A stretch of 21,321 nucleotides of DNA from a virus: the IMG/VR virus record IMGVR_UViG_3300037325_000114, positions 1 to 21,321 of that record, one strand, 5' to 3'. The notes beneath the pieces are model-generated. The model saw only the letters and a program-made list of their open reading frames with translations. It did not search any database and was not told the DNA's origin. Position numbers and translations under genes: made by a program. Below are positions 11,690 to 19,240 of this stretch, piece by piece. Each line of letters begins with the position of its first letter. Position 1 is the stretch's first letter.

Positions 11690-11737
11690 AAAAAAAAGAA
11701 CCCCACTTGAGACTAATCAAAGTCTTTCGTGAGGCTC
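11690..11737 (-). terminator. Intrinsic terminator at the end of the late (tail/lysis) transcript
   Basis: On the minus strand GAGCCTCAC pairs with GTGGGGTTC (two G-U pairs), then a three-base internal loop, then AGACT with AGTCT around TTGATT. Eight T residues follow directly. This is the best terminator in the window, and it lies after the holin gene. Confidence 0.82.
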
Positions 11738-11760
11738 TTTATTGTTGTAGCAAGAGACAA

Positions 11761-11789
11761 CCCCACCACGCCATTACACGGTGATGGGG
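11761..11789 (-). terminator. Second hairpin after the holin gene, without a U-run
   Basis: CCCCATCAC pairs with GTGGTGGGG on the minus strand, nine pairs including one G-U, with an 11-base loop. TTGTCTC follows instead of a T-run. It begins 11 bases past the holin stop, in tandem with the stronger terminator, and may protect the 3' end or reinforce termination. Confidence 0.55.
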
Positions 11790-11799
11790 TGTTAATAAT

Positions 11800-11997
11800 T
11801 TAGGCGCTAGATTTTGCCACTATCGAAGTCAGTATTGATAGCAACGCTGCACCACCTGCAAGGCTTAGCAGCCCTAGATAATCTATGGCGAATAGTCCAG
11901 CACTACCAACGCCTAATGACGCGATAGCTGCTTGAGCAAATGTCTTGATCGCTCTTTCGCCAGCGTATCGCCAAAATTCTAATGTAAAGATCTTCAT
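11800..11997 (-). CDS. Holin, r1t type
   Basis: Holins form pores that release the endolysin at a programmed time. This 65-aa protein has the r1t-type pattern: an N-terminal FWRYAGERAIKTFAQAAIAS segment containing the ERA-x-KTFAQ motif, a second hydrophobic stretch YLGLLSLAGGAALLSILTSI, and a short polar tail. Two membrane segments are predicted (about 17-36 and 40-60). The start overlaps the preceding stop in ATGA, and the gene ends the late transcript just before tandem hairpins. The length is in the usual holin range. Confidence 0.88.
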   Translation of the reverse strand: MKIFTLEFWRYAGERAIKTFAQAAIASLGVGSAGLFAIDYLGLLSLAGGAALLSILTSIVAKSSA

Positions 11998-12299
11998 GGT
12001 TCAATGTCCCGTCTGTTGTTTCTCTTGATGTCTTCATAGGTTGCCGAAGCTGTGTATGCAGTAACAATAATTGTTAGCAAGGCTATCCCACCAGTTACTA
12101 GGTTATTGCTTACTCCTGTGTCCCAGAAAAAAGTCAAAGCTCCGAACAGGATAATCGCAACTGCCAATCTATAAGCGCCATAAATTAGCCGCCTTCTAAA
12201 CTTCCAGTTATCGGTTTCAGTTTTGACTTCGCCGCCTAGAAAGAACAACCCATCAATCGCTGTTTTGGCAATCTTATTTATAGTGGCTTTTTGCAGCAT
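11994..12299 (-). CDS. Small membrane protein of the lysis cassette (holin or antiholin candidate)
   Basis: The ATG at 12299 is preferred over 12305 because AGAGG lies seven bases upstream of it. The 101-aa protein has about 45 polar residues (with NWKFRRRLIYGAYRLA at the start of the membrane part), then two hydrophobic segments (AVAIILFGALTFF and GGIALLTIIVTAYTA) and a charged tail. It lies between the endolysin and the r1t-type holin, so it may be a second holin, an antiholin or a membrane partner. It overlaps the endolysin gene by 22 bases. Confidence 0.75.
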   Translation of the reverse strand: MLQKATINKIAKTAIDGLFFLGGEVKTETDNWKFRRRLIYGAYRLAVAIILFGALTFFWDTGVSNNLVTGGIALLTIIVTAYTASATYEDIKRNNRRDIEP

Positions 12300-12793
12300 T
12301 CGCATACCTCTGGCTTGATCATGTTGTCAATAAATTCTTCTGGGTCATAAACCGTTCCATAGAACACGCCTTTGATTTCAGGCGAGATTGTCAAGTGACA
12401 ATGCACCCCACTACTAGCTGACCCAGTATTGCCCATTCTTCCAACGGGATCTCCGAACTCCTTCTTTGACCCAACTACCGTGCTAGTAAGTGGACTATGG
12501 TTTCCAAGAGCTTGCGGTCCAGCGCACTTAATCCCATGCTTAGCGCAAGACAAGTGACAATAGGCAACATAGACTGCTTTCTTCTTGGTGTTATCCCAAG
12601 CGCTTTGCACTACTACCCAACCCAAGACATCACTCCATTGGATCAGCTTGATCGTGCCTTTGCTAACCGCTGGGATAATCGTGTTGGCTTTAGTCGCGTA
12701 ATCCAATCCTCTGTGCGGACTACTTCGCCTTGCTGTTACTCCGAAGCGAGATGTAATCATCGACTTAGGAAACGGGTGCTGCCACTCTGCCAT
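12278..12793 (-). CDS. Endolysin, M23 family peptidase
   Basis: M23 enzymes are zinc metallopeptidases that cut peptide cross-links in the cell wall. In this 171-aa protein the motifs are complete: H27-x3-D31 (SPHRGLDYA), H80 in YVAYCHLS and H131-x-H133 (GVHCHLTI). There is no separate wall-binding domain; the C-terminus ends in CECCKKPL, and C83 and C90 add to an unusual number of Cys residues. The ATG at 12793 has GGGAG eight bases upstream and shares one base with the preceding stop (TAATG); a longer reading upstream adds only Cys-rich residues from the neighbour's frame. No signal peptide is seen, so export depends on the holin. Confidence 0.9.
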   Translation of the reverse strand: MAEWQHPFPKSMITSRFGVTARRSSPHRGLDYATKANTIIPAVSKGTIKLIQWSDVLGWVVVQSAWDNTKKKAVYVAYCHLSCAKHGIKCAGPQALGNHSPLTSTVVGSKKEFGDPVGRMGNTGSASSGVHCHLTISPEIKGVFYGTVYDPEEFIDNMIKPEVCECCKKPL

Positions 12794-13032
12794 TAGATAA
12801 CTCCCATTATTGAATTGATGATTGATACAACACCAGCAGCTAAAGCAGCCCAAGCTATCTTTTCAACCCAAGCAGACTTAGCTTGCTGGATCTCTAGAAG
12901 GGCAACTCTTTCTGGCACTCGATCAAGATAGCCAAGCTTGGCTGTGAGTTGGATTAGTAGGCGTTCGTTTTCCAGTTGCTTGCCGTATAGCATTTGGAGA
13001 GTGACCCTAGCGTGAGGCTCTGGGGATTCCAT
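12793..13032 (-). CDS. Coiled-coil protein with C-terminal membrane segment (XhlA-like)
   Basis: This 79-aa protein has a soluble helical part (ARVTLQMLYGKQLENERLLI, then LTAKLGYLDRVPERVALLEI) and one C-terminal hydrophobic segment of about 19 residues (WAALAAGVVSIINSIMGVI). This layout resembles XhlA-type lysis accessory proteins found before endolysins in Gram-positive phages. Its start shares a base with the preceding stop (TAATG) and its stop shares one with the endolysin start, so the three are tightly coupled. It lacks a clear Shine-Dalgarno. The XhlA assignment rests on layout, not on sequence identity. Confidence 0.68.
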   Translation of the reverse strand: MESPEPHARVTLQMLYGKQLENERLLIQLTAKLGYLDRVPERVALLEIQQAKSAWVEKIAWAALAAGVVSIINSIMGVI

Positions 13033-13424
13033 TACTCAGGTGCGATTTCAGCTTGAATCTGAGTCAGAATTTCATTAGCCTCATCTTCGCTCAAGCCACT
13101 AGTCAACATTTCTTCTAGGGTAGGCAGAATGAACTCTGGAACTTCTAGCCATTTCAAGGCTTCCTCGTTCCAGTAATGATTAGTAGAGGGTTTTGGAGTA
13201 GGCGGCTCGTAGATAAATAGTTCTTCATTCCAAGCCCATGACTCAAATTGTCTAAGAGATTCAAACTTGATGCCGTTATACCTTGCTCCAGTCCATGCTA
13301 AGCCTGTTGCTTCAGTTTCAACGACTAAAGCGTTTTTTTGAAAAAGGCTTTTTATGTCCAGCAAGTCCCCAACTAAAACATTCAAAACTTTTCCATCTTG
13401 TATAAGTGCGATTCTGGTTTCCAT
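13032..13424 (-). CDS. Tail-associated small protein with repeated W-N-E motifs
   Basis: The ATG at 13424 is chosen because GGAGG lies eight bases upstream. The longer reading from 13457 overlaps the previous gene without support. The 130-aa protein opens METRIALIQDGKVLNVLVGD, a pattern seen in small phage proteins beside tail fibre genes. It then has SWAWNEELFIYEPPTPKPST and HYWNEEALKWLEVPE, Trp/Pro repeats typical of such proteins. The acidic C-terminus is helical. It follows the receptor-binding candidate and may be a fibre chaperone or tip component. Confidence 0.68.
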   Translation of the reverse strand: METRIALIQDGKVLNVLVGDLLDIKSLFQKNALVVETEATGLAWTGARYNGIKFESLRQFESWAWNEELFIYEPPTPKPSTNHYWNEEALKWLEVPEFILPTLEEMLTSGLSEDEANEILTQIQAEIAPE

Positions 13425-13428
13425 TTTC

Positions 13429-14976
13429 CTAGCCTCCAATAATAAAGATTTGCCCACGGAAGCCTACTCCGCCAGTTTGCTGCTGAGGGGCTAACCCATT
13501 GCCGTCTCTTGTGCTGCCTCCACCGCCGCCATTTGCGTAGGCAACACCATCTGTCCCGTTCGTGCCATAGTTAAAGCCATAGAGGTCGCCTCCACGGCCA
13601 CCTGCATAATTGGTAGTTGTCCCAGGTGTTTGAACAAGAGCAAACACCCCTGCGAAAGTAGTTCCTGAACCTGTGCCACCTGCGCCAATTTGGTAACCAC
13701 TTCCGCCTTCACCGCCGTTGAAACCTGGAGCTCCACCTGCTCCACCGCCATAAGCGTTCCGTCTGCCGCCTCCGCCGCCTGATCCGCCATCTCCGCCAGC
13801 GTTTTCTTCGACAGTATTTCCGAACCCACCTAACCCGCCAGCCGCAACTATTCCGCCAATGCTAGTTTCACCACCAGCTTGACCAGCTGTATTTGTGGCA
13901 CCAACACCTGCACCTGCTCCAATAACAGCCGTATAAGTTCCAGCGGCTAAAGTTCCCATAGCCAAGTAACCCGACCCACCGCCACCACCTGCTGGTTGGT
14001 TAACATTAGTTCCAGCACCTGAGCCGCCGCCGCCAAAGGCGACAACTAATGCCTCATTTGCCAAAGTCACGGAACCAGAGGCACTTACTGTGACAACCGA
14101 AACTGTTGATGCCGTATCTGAGTTAACGATTTCTGAGATTGAGAATGTAGCTGTCCCAGAAGCTGTCCAATAAAGCTTTGCCACATTTTCGGGCCAAGTT
14201 ATCTGTCTCTGTATGTCTGACACCGAGAGCTGAAACACTTGATTGCTTGATGAGTCAAACCCTCGTAAATCTAAGGTCGGTGTCCCCGATACCGAATAAA
14301 CTTCTATGGCGTAAAGAAGTCCAGCGGTAAGAGTGCTTGGAGCTTGCCGTAAGAGTCCAGTTGCTGGAAAGAACAAGCCAGTGCTAGGAGCGGCAAAACT
14401 TACCCACGCCGAACCATTCCAATACTCATGCTCGCCCTCTGTTGAGTTGTAACCAAAGGTCTGATTATCAACCGGATTAGTTGGCCTTGTTGCGGTTGTC
14501 CAGATTCCAACTCTTTGACCCATAAAGGTTCTAGTGTCCACCAACATCCCAGCGGTAATCGCTACGGTGCTGGTTGGGATTGTTAAAGTGGCTATTGGGA
14601 GCTGGTAGATACCCGTTGCGCTTTGAGTCAGCGTGGGTGCTACTGGGTCAGCGGAGGCCGCCGTTCCTGAAACAATCTTGGTCACAATCGTGTTGGCGGT
14701 TGGGTCTAGCTCAACCACCACGATGTCAATGCGAGTGTTCACGCCCGCTGAGGTAACTGCCAGAACTAGGTCGCTGGTGTTTATGTAGTAGTGACCTCGG
14801 ATAAAAGCCTGACCTGCCGCAACGGTTAGGTTGAGGTCTGACCCCGTGACCGTAATGCCAAGCTCTGTGCCAGTGGGTGAGCCTTGAACCCCAGTCTCCT
14901 GAAAGTTAGTTGCCCACTCAGAAAACTGCGCCTCTGTAGTGTCTATGTTTTCAAATGGAAATGATTGCTCTGCCAT
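13429..14976 (-). CDS. Minor tail / receptor-binding protein with glycine-rich C-terminus
   Basis: In this 515-aa protein the first 150 residues (TEAQFSEWATNFQETGVQGS, GQAFIRGHYYINTSD, ending AGMLVDTRTFMGQR) match the baseplate-type N-terminal domain of actinophage minor tail proteins. A middle beta-rich part includes EYWNGSAWVSF. From about residue 310 to the end the sequence is dominated by Gly with Ala, Ser, Thr and Asn (AFGGGGSGAG, GGSGGGGGRRNAYGGGAGGA). Gly-rich domains of this kind form polyglycine-helix sandwiches in the gp38 adhesins of T-even phages such as S16, so this part probably contacts the host. GGAGA lies seven bases before the ATG. Confidence 0.82.
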   Translation of the reverse strand: MAEQSFPFENIDTTEAQFSEWATNFQETGVQGSPTGTELGITVTGSDLNLTVAAGQAFIRGHYYINTSDLVLAVTSAGVNTRIDIVVVELDPTANTIVTKIVSGTAASADPVAPTLTQSATGIYQLPIATLTIPTSTVAITAGMLVDTRTFMGQRVGIWTTATRPTNPVDNQTFGYNSTEGEHEYWNGSAWVSFAAPSTGLFFPATGLLRQAPSTLTAGLLYAIEVYSVSGTPTLDLRGFDSSSNQVFQLSVSDIQRQITWPENVAKLYWTASGTATFSISEIVNSDTASTVSVVTVSASGSVTLANEALVVAFGGGGSGAGTNVNQPAGGGGGSGYLAMGTLAAGTYTAVIGAGAGVGATNTAGQAGGETSIGGIVAAGGLGGFGNTVEENAGGDGGSGGGGGRRNAYGGGAGGAPGFNGGEGGSGYQIGAGGTGSGTTFAGVFALVQTPGTTTNYAGGRGGDLYGFNYGTNGTDGVAYANGGGGGSTRDGNGLAPQQQTGGVGFRGQIFIIGG

Positions 14977-15032
14977 TTATTTTCTCCTTTGAATTGCTTG
15001 AATTTACTTAGTTCTAAATCGGTTAGGTAGCG

Positions 15033-16196
15033 CTATTTTCGCTCTAGGTTTGAAACTCTTTGATCCAGTTGTCTCGTCTTTTCCAGCACTCTTGATTCGT
15101 ATTCTATGCCTACTGGTGTCCCAACTGTTGCACCTAATCGCACTCCGTCGAATGAGATTGAGATCCCGACCTCTGTGACTACAGCGCTTGCCTCTAAGTC
15201 GTTGATCACTACTGTGACTTTATCTCCTAGATACCAATCGCGCCCGAACCGCATACTAAAATCATCTGAAGGTGTAACAGACATTTGCACGATTGTCTTT
15301 CCATCGTCAACCAAAAGTTCCTCACCCGATTGAGTAAGCTGCCCCGTGTTGTCTGAGTTGCGACTATCTTTGAAAACTTCGATCCTTCGTGACCATTCTT
15401 CTTCAGCTTCTTCAGATGCCGTAGTTGTCACTTCCAGAAATTCTCGATCTGCCGCTTCACCGCCCCCACCCATAATCGCCCTTGTTAGCTTCGCGGATGA
15501 GTAGGAATAGTTAGCCCTTGAAAGCTTGTTGTTGTCCATGTCCATTCGGATTGTTGCTGATCTATCGGTAGGCACATACACCTGAAACTCTAGGTTAGAT
15601 CCAGATTGCTCAAGCGCGTAACCAATCCCACCAGTCTGAGCTAGCCCATACAAAGTGTCTTGAAGTGTCTGAAATCTAGCGTTACCAGAAACCGTAGATC
15701 CTAGCCCTGCATCTGCTTGGATAGTTAGGTTGCTTATCTTTCGGATCGTTGGCGCAGTCGGTCCAATGTTTGCTGAAACATAAGCTTTCATTACCGTCTC
15801 GGCAGCACCAGATCTAACATCGTGTGAATCGGTTTGTGCAGTTACGTCAGCAGTTGATGGGGTGGGATAAGCCAAACGCTCACTTAGAATAATCTCGTCA
15901 CTAGCGCCTGTAATTGTCCAGTCACCATCCACATTCGTAGAAGTTTGCTCAAGCGCTGCCGATAGCGTCGGTCCTGAAAAGATTACCGTGTTATCTGGAC
16001 CCGTAACAATAACGCCGTATCCTGCCAAGCGCAGCAGTTCGCCTAGCCTGTTGCCTTGCGGCAATCGCATTGACCAAGTGCCTACGCTGTTGAACCTAAG
16101 AATAAATCTTGCGCCTACTAGATCGCTAGCAATAAACTGCCCTACTTTAGCGTTCGATGGATCTCTGACCTCAATGATCAGTTCCTCAACTTGCAT
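15033..16196 (-). CDS. Tail protein, Siphovirus ReqiPepy6 Gp37-like
   Basis: This 387-aa protein follows the Gp37-like pattern of actinophage tails: an N-terminal FILRFNSVGTWSMRLPQGNR segment, a GVIVTGPDNTVIFSGP strand pair, DEIILSERLAYPTPS, and a C-terminal domain with LGDKVTVVINDLEASAVVTE and a final coiled coil (VLEKTRQLDQRVSNLERK). These proteins sit at the tail tip hub, after the distal tail protein. Start and preceding stop are adjacent (TAAATG), with AGGTGG eight bases upstream. The C-terminal coiled coil probably trimerises or docks the next protein. Confidence 0.88.
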   Translation of the reverse strand: MQVEELIIEVRDPSNAKVGQFIASDLVGARFILRFNSVGTWSMRLPQGNRLGELLRLAGYGVIVTGPDNTVIFSGPTLSAALEQTSTNVDGDWTITGASDEIILSERLAYPTPSTADVTAQTDSHDVRSGAAETVMKAYVSANIGPTAPTIRKISNLTIQADAGLGSTVSGNARFQTLQDTLYGLAQTGGIGYALEQSGSNLEFQVYVPTDRSATIRMDMDNNKLSRANYSYSSAKLTRAIMGGGGEAADREFLEVTTTASEEAEEEWSRRIEVFKDSRNSDNTGQLTQSGEELLVDDGKTIVQMSVTPSDDFSMRFGRDWYLGDKVTVVINDLEASAVVTEVGISISFDGVRLGATVGTPVGIEYESRVLEKTRQLDQRVSNLERK

Positions 16197-17051
16197 TTAG
16201 TGAACCACCTCAAACTTGGGAGCGTAGAAGAAAGCAACTCTAGTCGCATCATCTGTATCGTCAGCGGTAATAGTTACTGTGCTAAGCCCAGGCGGTAGAG
16301 CAAAGAGCTTCGGCGCATCCCCTAGTATCGCGTAAGAATTTACATTATCTTGATCATAGACTTGACCCGTTGCTGTATCTACTGTGATCGTGTCACCAGC
16401 TTCTATTGTGTCTGGTATTGAGAATGAGAAAGTTCCATCTGACACTAACAAGTTTGTTATTGGTCCCATAAAAGTCCACTTAGGAAAGCTTGGAACATCA
16501 CCAAGGTTGTTTACTATTACAGATCCAAGCACATTGTTTGACGAGATCTTTAGTTTAGTTAGCTGGGGCAGTAATCCGCGACCAGTAGGTTCTTCACCGA
16601 TCACATAAGAAATGCTGTTTAGGCTTGTCCAGTATGGAGCTGGTGCTTGCAGAGACAAAACCCACTTGCACCAAATCATCCCAGCTTCGCTGCCCCATTG
16701 ACCCTCAGCTCCACCCGTGTAATAAGTTTGCAACTCAAGAGAAACGCCATCAGAGTAATTCGCTCTAAGCTTCAGCGGTCCAGCTTTGTTCTGTGTCATT
16801 TTGGCTAAGCGCCTTAGCTTGACTTGCACATCAGCTCTGTCGTTTCCAAGTATTGTAATTGCGAGATCTAGGTTTCTGACACCGCGCTTGGCGTGACGGA
16901 ATACACCGCCATCTCCTGCTGAGCTTTCGATCCTCACTAAAGCTGGTGGTATGTTGAACCCCAAGAAGTCTGGGTTGAGAATGTAGTTGGAATAGTCAAA
17001 CTCAATGGTGTCGCTGTTCGCCCCGATAAGGGAATAGTTGACGTCTACCAA
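16197..17051 (-). CDS. Distal tail protein (Dit-like, phage tail family)
   Basis: This 284-aa protein has the usual distal-tail organisation: an N-terminal beta domain (SDTIEFDYSNYILNPDFLGF, then GGVFRHAKRGVRNLDLAITI), a linker with LRRLAKMTQNKAGPLKLRAN and YYTGGAEGQW, and a C-terminal galectin-like beta domain (VNNLGDVPSFPKWTFMGPIT, INTVDTATGQV-like turn, then VAFFYAPKFEVVH). Dit forms the ring joining the tail tube to the tip. The start is TTG, overlapping the tape measure gene by seven bases, with GGTGG seven bases upstream. Assignment rests on order and layout. Confidence 0.85.
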   Translation of the reverse strand: MVDVNYSLIGANSDTIEFDYSNYILNPDFLGFNIPPALVRIESSAGDGGVFRHAKRGVRNLDLAITILGNDRADVQVKLRRLAKMTQNKAGPLKLRANYSDGVSLELQTYYTGGAEGQWGSEAGMIWCKWVLSLQAPAPYWTSLNSISYVIGEEPTGRGLLPQLTKLKISSNNVLGSVIVNNLGDVPSFPKWTFMGPITNLLVSDGTFSFSIPDTIEAGDTITVDTATGQVYDQDNVNSYAILGDAPKLFALPPGLSTVTITADDTDDATRVAFFYAPKFEVVH

Positions 17052-19240
17052 CCTGCTACCACCTTTGCTCTACGCATTGCTTGGAATAGATCTTGCTCAG
17101 AATCTATGGACTGGTTCGGGGCAGCATAGTAATTCATTGTCTTGCCTTTGCCATCTCCGTCGATCCCCATCATTCTTTCGAAGTCTTTTAGTGGGGTTAC
17201 AACTTCGGGTCCAGCTTCGCCGATTAGTGCGTTGGTAGGGCGATCAACATAACCACCATCTGCTAGGGCAATTCTAGGAATAGCAAGTCTGCTTAGGTTT
17301 GGTAGATTTAGCCCGATAGTAAAAGCATCAGTTAGTGCTGTAGCTGGAACATTTATCTGTATTGAGTTCAAGAGATCGATCATGCCATTTATGCCGTCAA
17401 TCACGAAGTTAATAAAACTCTCAAAGATGTTTATGTAGCCGTTTACGATTCCAACGAAGAAGCTCTTGATCCCGTTGAATACATTCTCAAAGATAGTTTT
17501 GAAACCATTTACTATTCCATCAAAGCCTTCTTTGAAACCTTCCCAAATACCACCAATAAAACCAGTAAAGGTTTCCCAAATACCACCTAAAAAGTCGGTT
17601 GTCTTTTCCCAGCTTTCGCTTAGGCTTTCGCCGATCCCTACAAAGAAGTCACCGATAGCTTCCATCGTTCTGACAAATAGATCCTTGAAGCCTTCCCAAG
17701 CTTTGCCTACAAACTCAGTCATAGCTGCCCAGATGTCTTGGAAGAATGTTGTCTGAGTAGCTAGGTAAACAATCCCAGCAACCAGAGCAGCTACAGCAAT
17801 AGCAACTAGGGTAAGTGGGTTCAGGCTCATAACTGTATTTAGTATGCCTTGAGCAATAGCAAACAACGTGGTTACTGTAGTCGCGATCCTAGTTGCTACG
17901 GCTTGCAAGTTGAACGCTATTAGTAGCAACCCTAGAACTCCAACAAAGGTTGCAACTGTAGGAAGGTTATCCTTGATAAAGCCAAAGAAGTTACTAAAAG
18001 CTGGGACTAGAGTTTCGGTTAGGAAGGTGCTTATGTTCTCAAAGGCTGGGACTAGTGTCTGCTCAAGGAACGGAACAAAGACTTCGCCCATAAAGATTTG
18101 AAAGGCTTCTGCTACTGGAAGCAAAGCTGTTCCAATAGCTAGCCCTAAGTTCTCGATAGCAATCTTGTTTACTTCTGCGCTTCGCGTTGCGTCGATCACA
18201 TCGAAAGCGGCTGCGGTAGCGCCAGCAGCGGTTGTCTGAGCATCAAGCTCAGCAGCAAACTTCTCTGCACCTGTGCCAGCTAGCACCTGCACAGCAGATA
18301 CGGCTTCGGTTGATCCAAGTAGATTTTGCAAAGTTCCGTTGTTGCCGTCAGCAAAGTCGCTGACCGCATTTATTGCAAAGCCAAGTCCTTCAGATTCGAT
18401 AGCTAGCTGTGCGCTGTCATAACCAAGCGCTTGGAAGATAGCATCCATTTCATCGGATGGCTTTTGTAGCCCAACTAGTGCAGCCTTTAGCTGATTAGAG
18501 GCTACCGAAGTATCTGTTCCACCTACTGTAAGTGTAGCTAAAGCTGCGTTGATCTCAGTAAACTTCACTCCTGCTGCCGCTGCCGCAGGTGCAACATTTG
18601 ACATGGAGCTAGATAGTTCTTCGAAGTTTGTCTTTCCACCTTTTACGGCGGTAAACATTGAATCAGCTATTGCTTTTGCGTCACCAGAACTCAAACCGAA
18701 GGCGTTCATTATTGTGGTAAGTCCGTCAACCGAAGTGTTTACATCAGTAACACCAGCGATAGCAGCTTGTGAAGCAACTGCAAGAAACTCTTGAGCGCTA
18801 TCTTTTGGCACACCTGCCGAGATCGCGTTATACAAACCATCAGTAAGAATCTTTTGTGAGATCCCAAACTCTTTTGATGTGTCTTTGACTATGTTCTGAA
18901 ACTGACCAAAGTCCTGAGCAGCAGCAGCACCAATGTTTCCAGTTAGGGTTACTACTTCAGCAAGCGCAGTTCTTAGTGTTGTTGCTTCTTCGATTGCGCC
19001 AGATAGAAAGCTACCAATTTTTACGGCAGCAAAGGTTGTTCCAATTATTGCAAGCGCTGGTCCTAGTGATCCCTTGATCTTTCCAAGGAAGCCTTGACCA
19101 GTTGACTTAGCCATAGCAGCGCCACCGTCTGCTCCTGCTGCACCTAGCTGTTGGTTTAGCCCCGTTGATAGCTTGCTACCGAAGCCGTTGATCTGCGGAA
19201 CAATCTGAACATACGCTTCGGCTATTCTACTTCTCGCCAT
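17045..19240 (-). CDS. Tail tape measure protein
   Basis: The tape measure sets tail length and enters the cell with the DNA. This 731-aa protein has an N-terminal segment with AEAYVQIVPQINGFGSKLST and a conserved TMP core (about 80-330, including FGISQKILTDGLYNAISAGV and LATLTVGGTDTSVASNQLKA). Two hydrophobic segments follow (about 426-445 and 474-495). Next come amphipathic Trp/Phe repeats (about 500-625, such as IWETFTGFIGGIWEGF), and then a C-terminal GGYVDRPTNALIGEAGPEVV motif common to the family. At about 1.5 angstrom per residue the tail would be near 110 nm. AAGGA lies before the ATG. It overlaps the chaperone gene by 14 bases. Confidence 0.95.
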   Translation of the reverse strand: MARSRIAEAYVQIVPQINGFGSKLSTGLNQQLGAAGADGGAAMAKSTGQGFLGKIKGSLGPALAIIGTTFAAVKIGSFLSGAIEEATTLRTALAEVVTLTGNIGAAAAQDFGQFQNIVKDTSKEFGISQKILTDGLYNAISAGVPKDSAQEFLAVASQAAIAGVTDVNTSVDGLTTIMNAFGLSSGDAKAIADSMFTAVKGGKTNFEELSSSMSNVAPAAAAAGVKFTEINAALATLTVGGTDTSVASNQLKAALVGLQKPSDEMDAIFQALGYDSAQLAIESEGLGFAINAVSDFADGNNGTLQNLLGSTEAVSAVQVLAGTGAEKFAAELDAQTTAAGATAAAFDVIDATRSAEVNKIAIENLGLAIGTALLPVAEAFQIFMGEVFVPFLEQTLVPAFENISTFLTETLVPAFSNFFGFIKDNLPTVATFVGVLGLLLIAFNLQAVATRIATTVTTLFAIAQGILNTVMSLNPLTLVAIAVAALVAGIVYLATQTTFFQDIWAAMTEFVGKAWEGFKDLFVRTMEAIGDFFVGIGESLSESWEKTTDFLGGIWETFTGFIGGIWEGFKEGFDGIVNGFKTIFENVFNGIKSFFVGIVNGYINIFESFINFVIDGINGMIDLLNSIQINVPATALTDAFTIGLNLPNLSRLAIPRIALADGGYVDRPTNALIGEAGPEVVTPLKDFERMMGIDGDGKGKTMNYYAAPNQSIDSEQDLFQAMRRAKVVAGW

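Noticed and set aside
13491-13829. 112-aa frame on the minus strand inside the tail protein gene
   Set aside because: It lies wholly within the glycine-rich coding region in another frame; the biased codons of that region open shadow frames.
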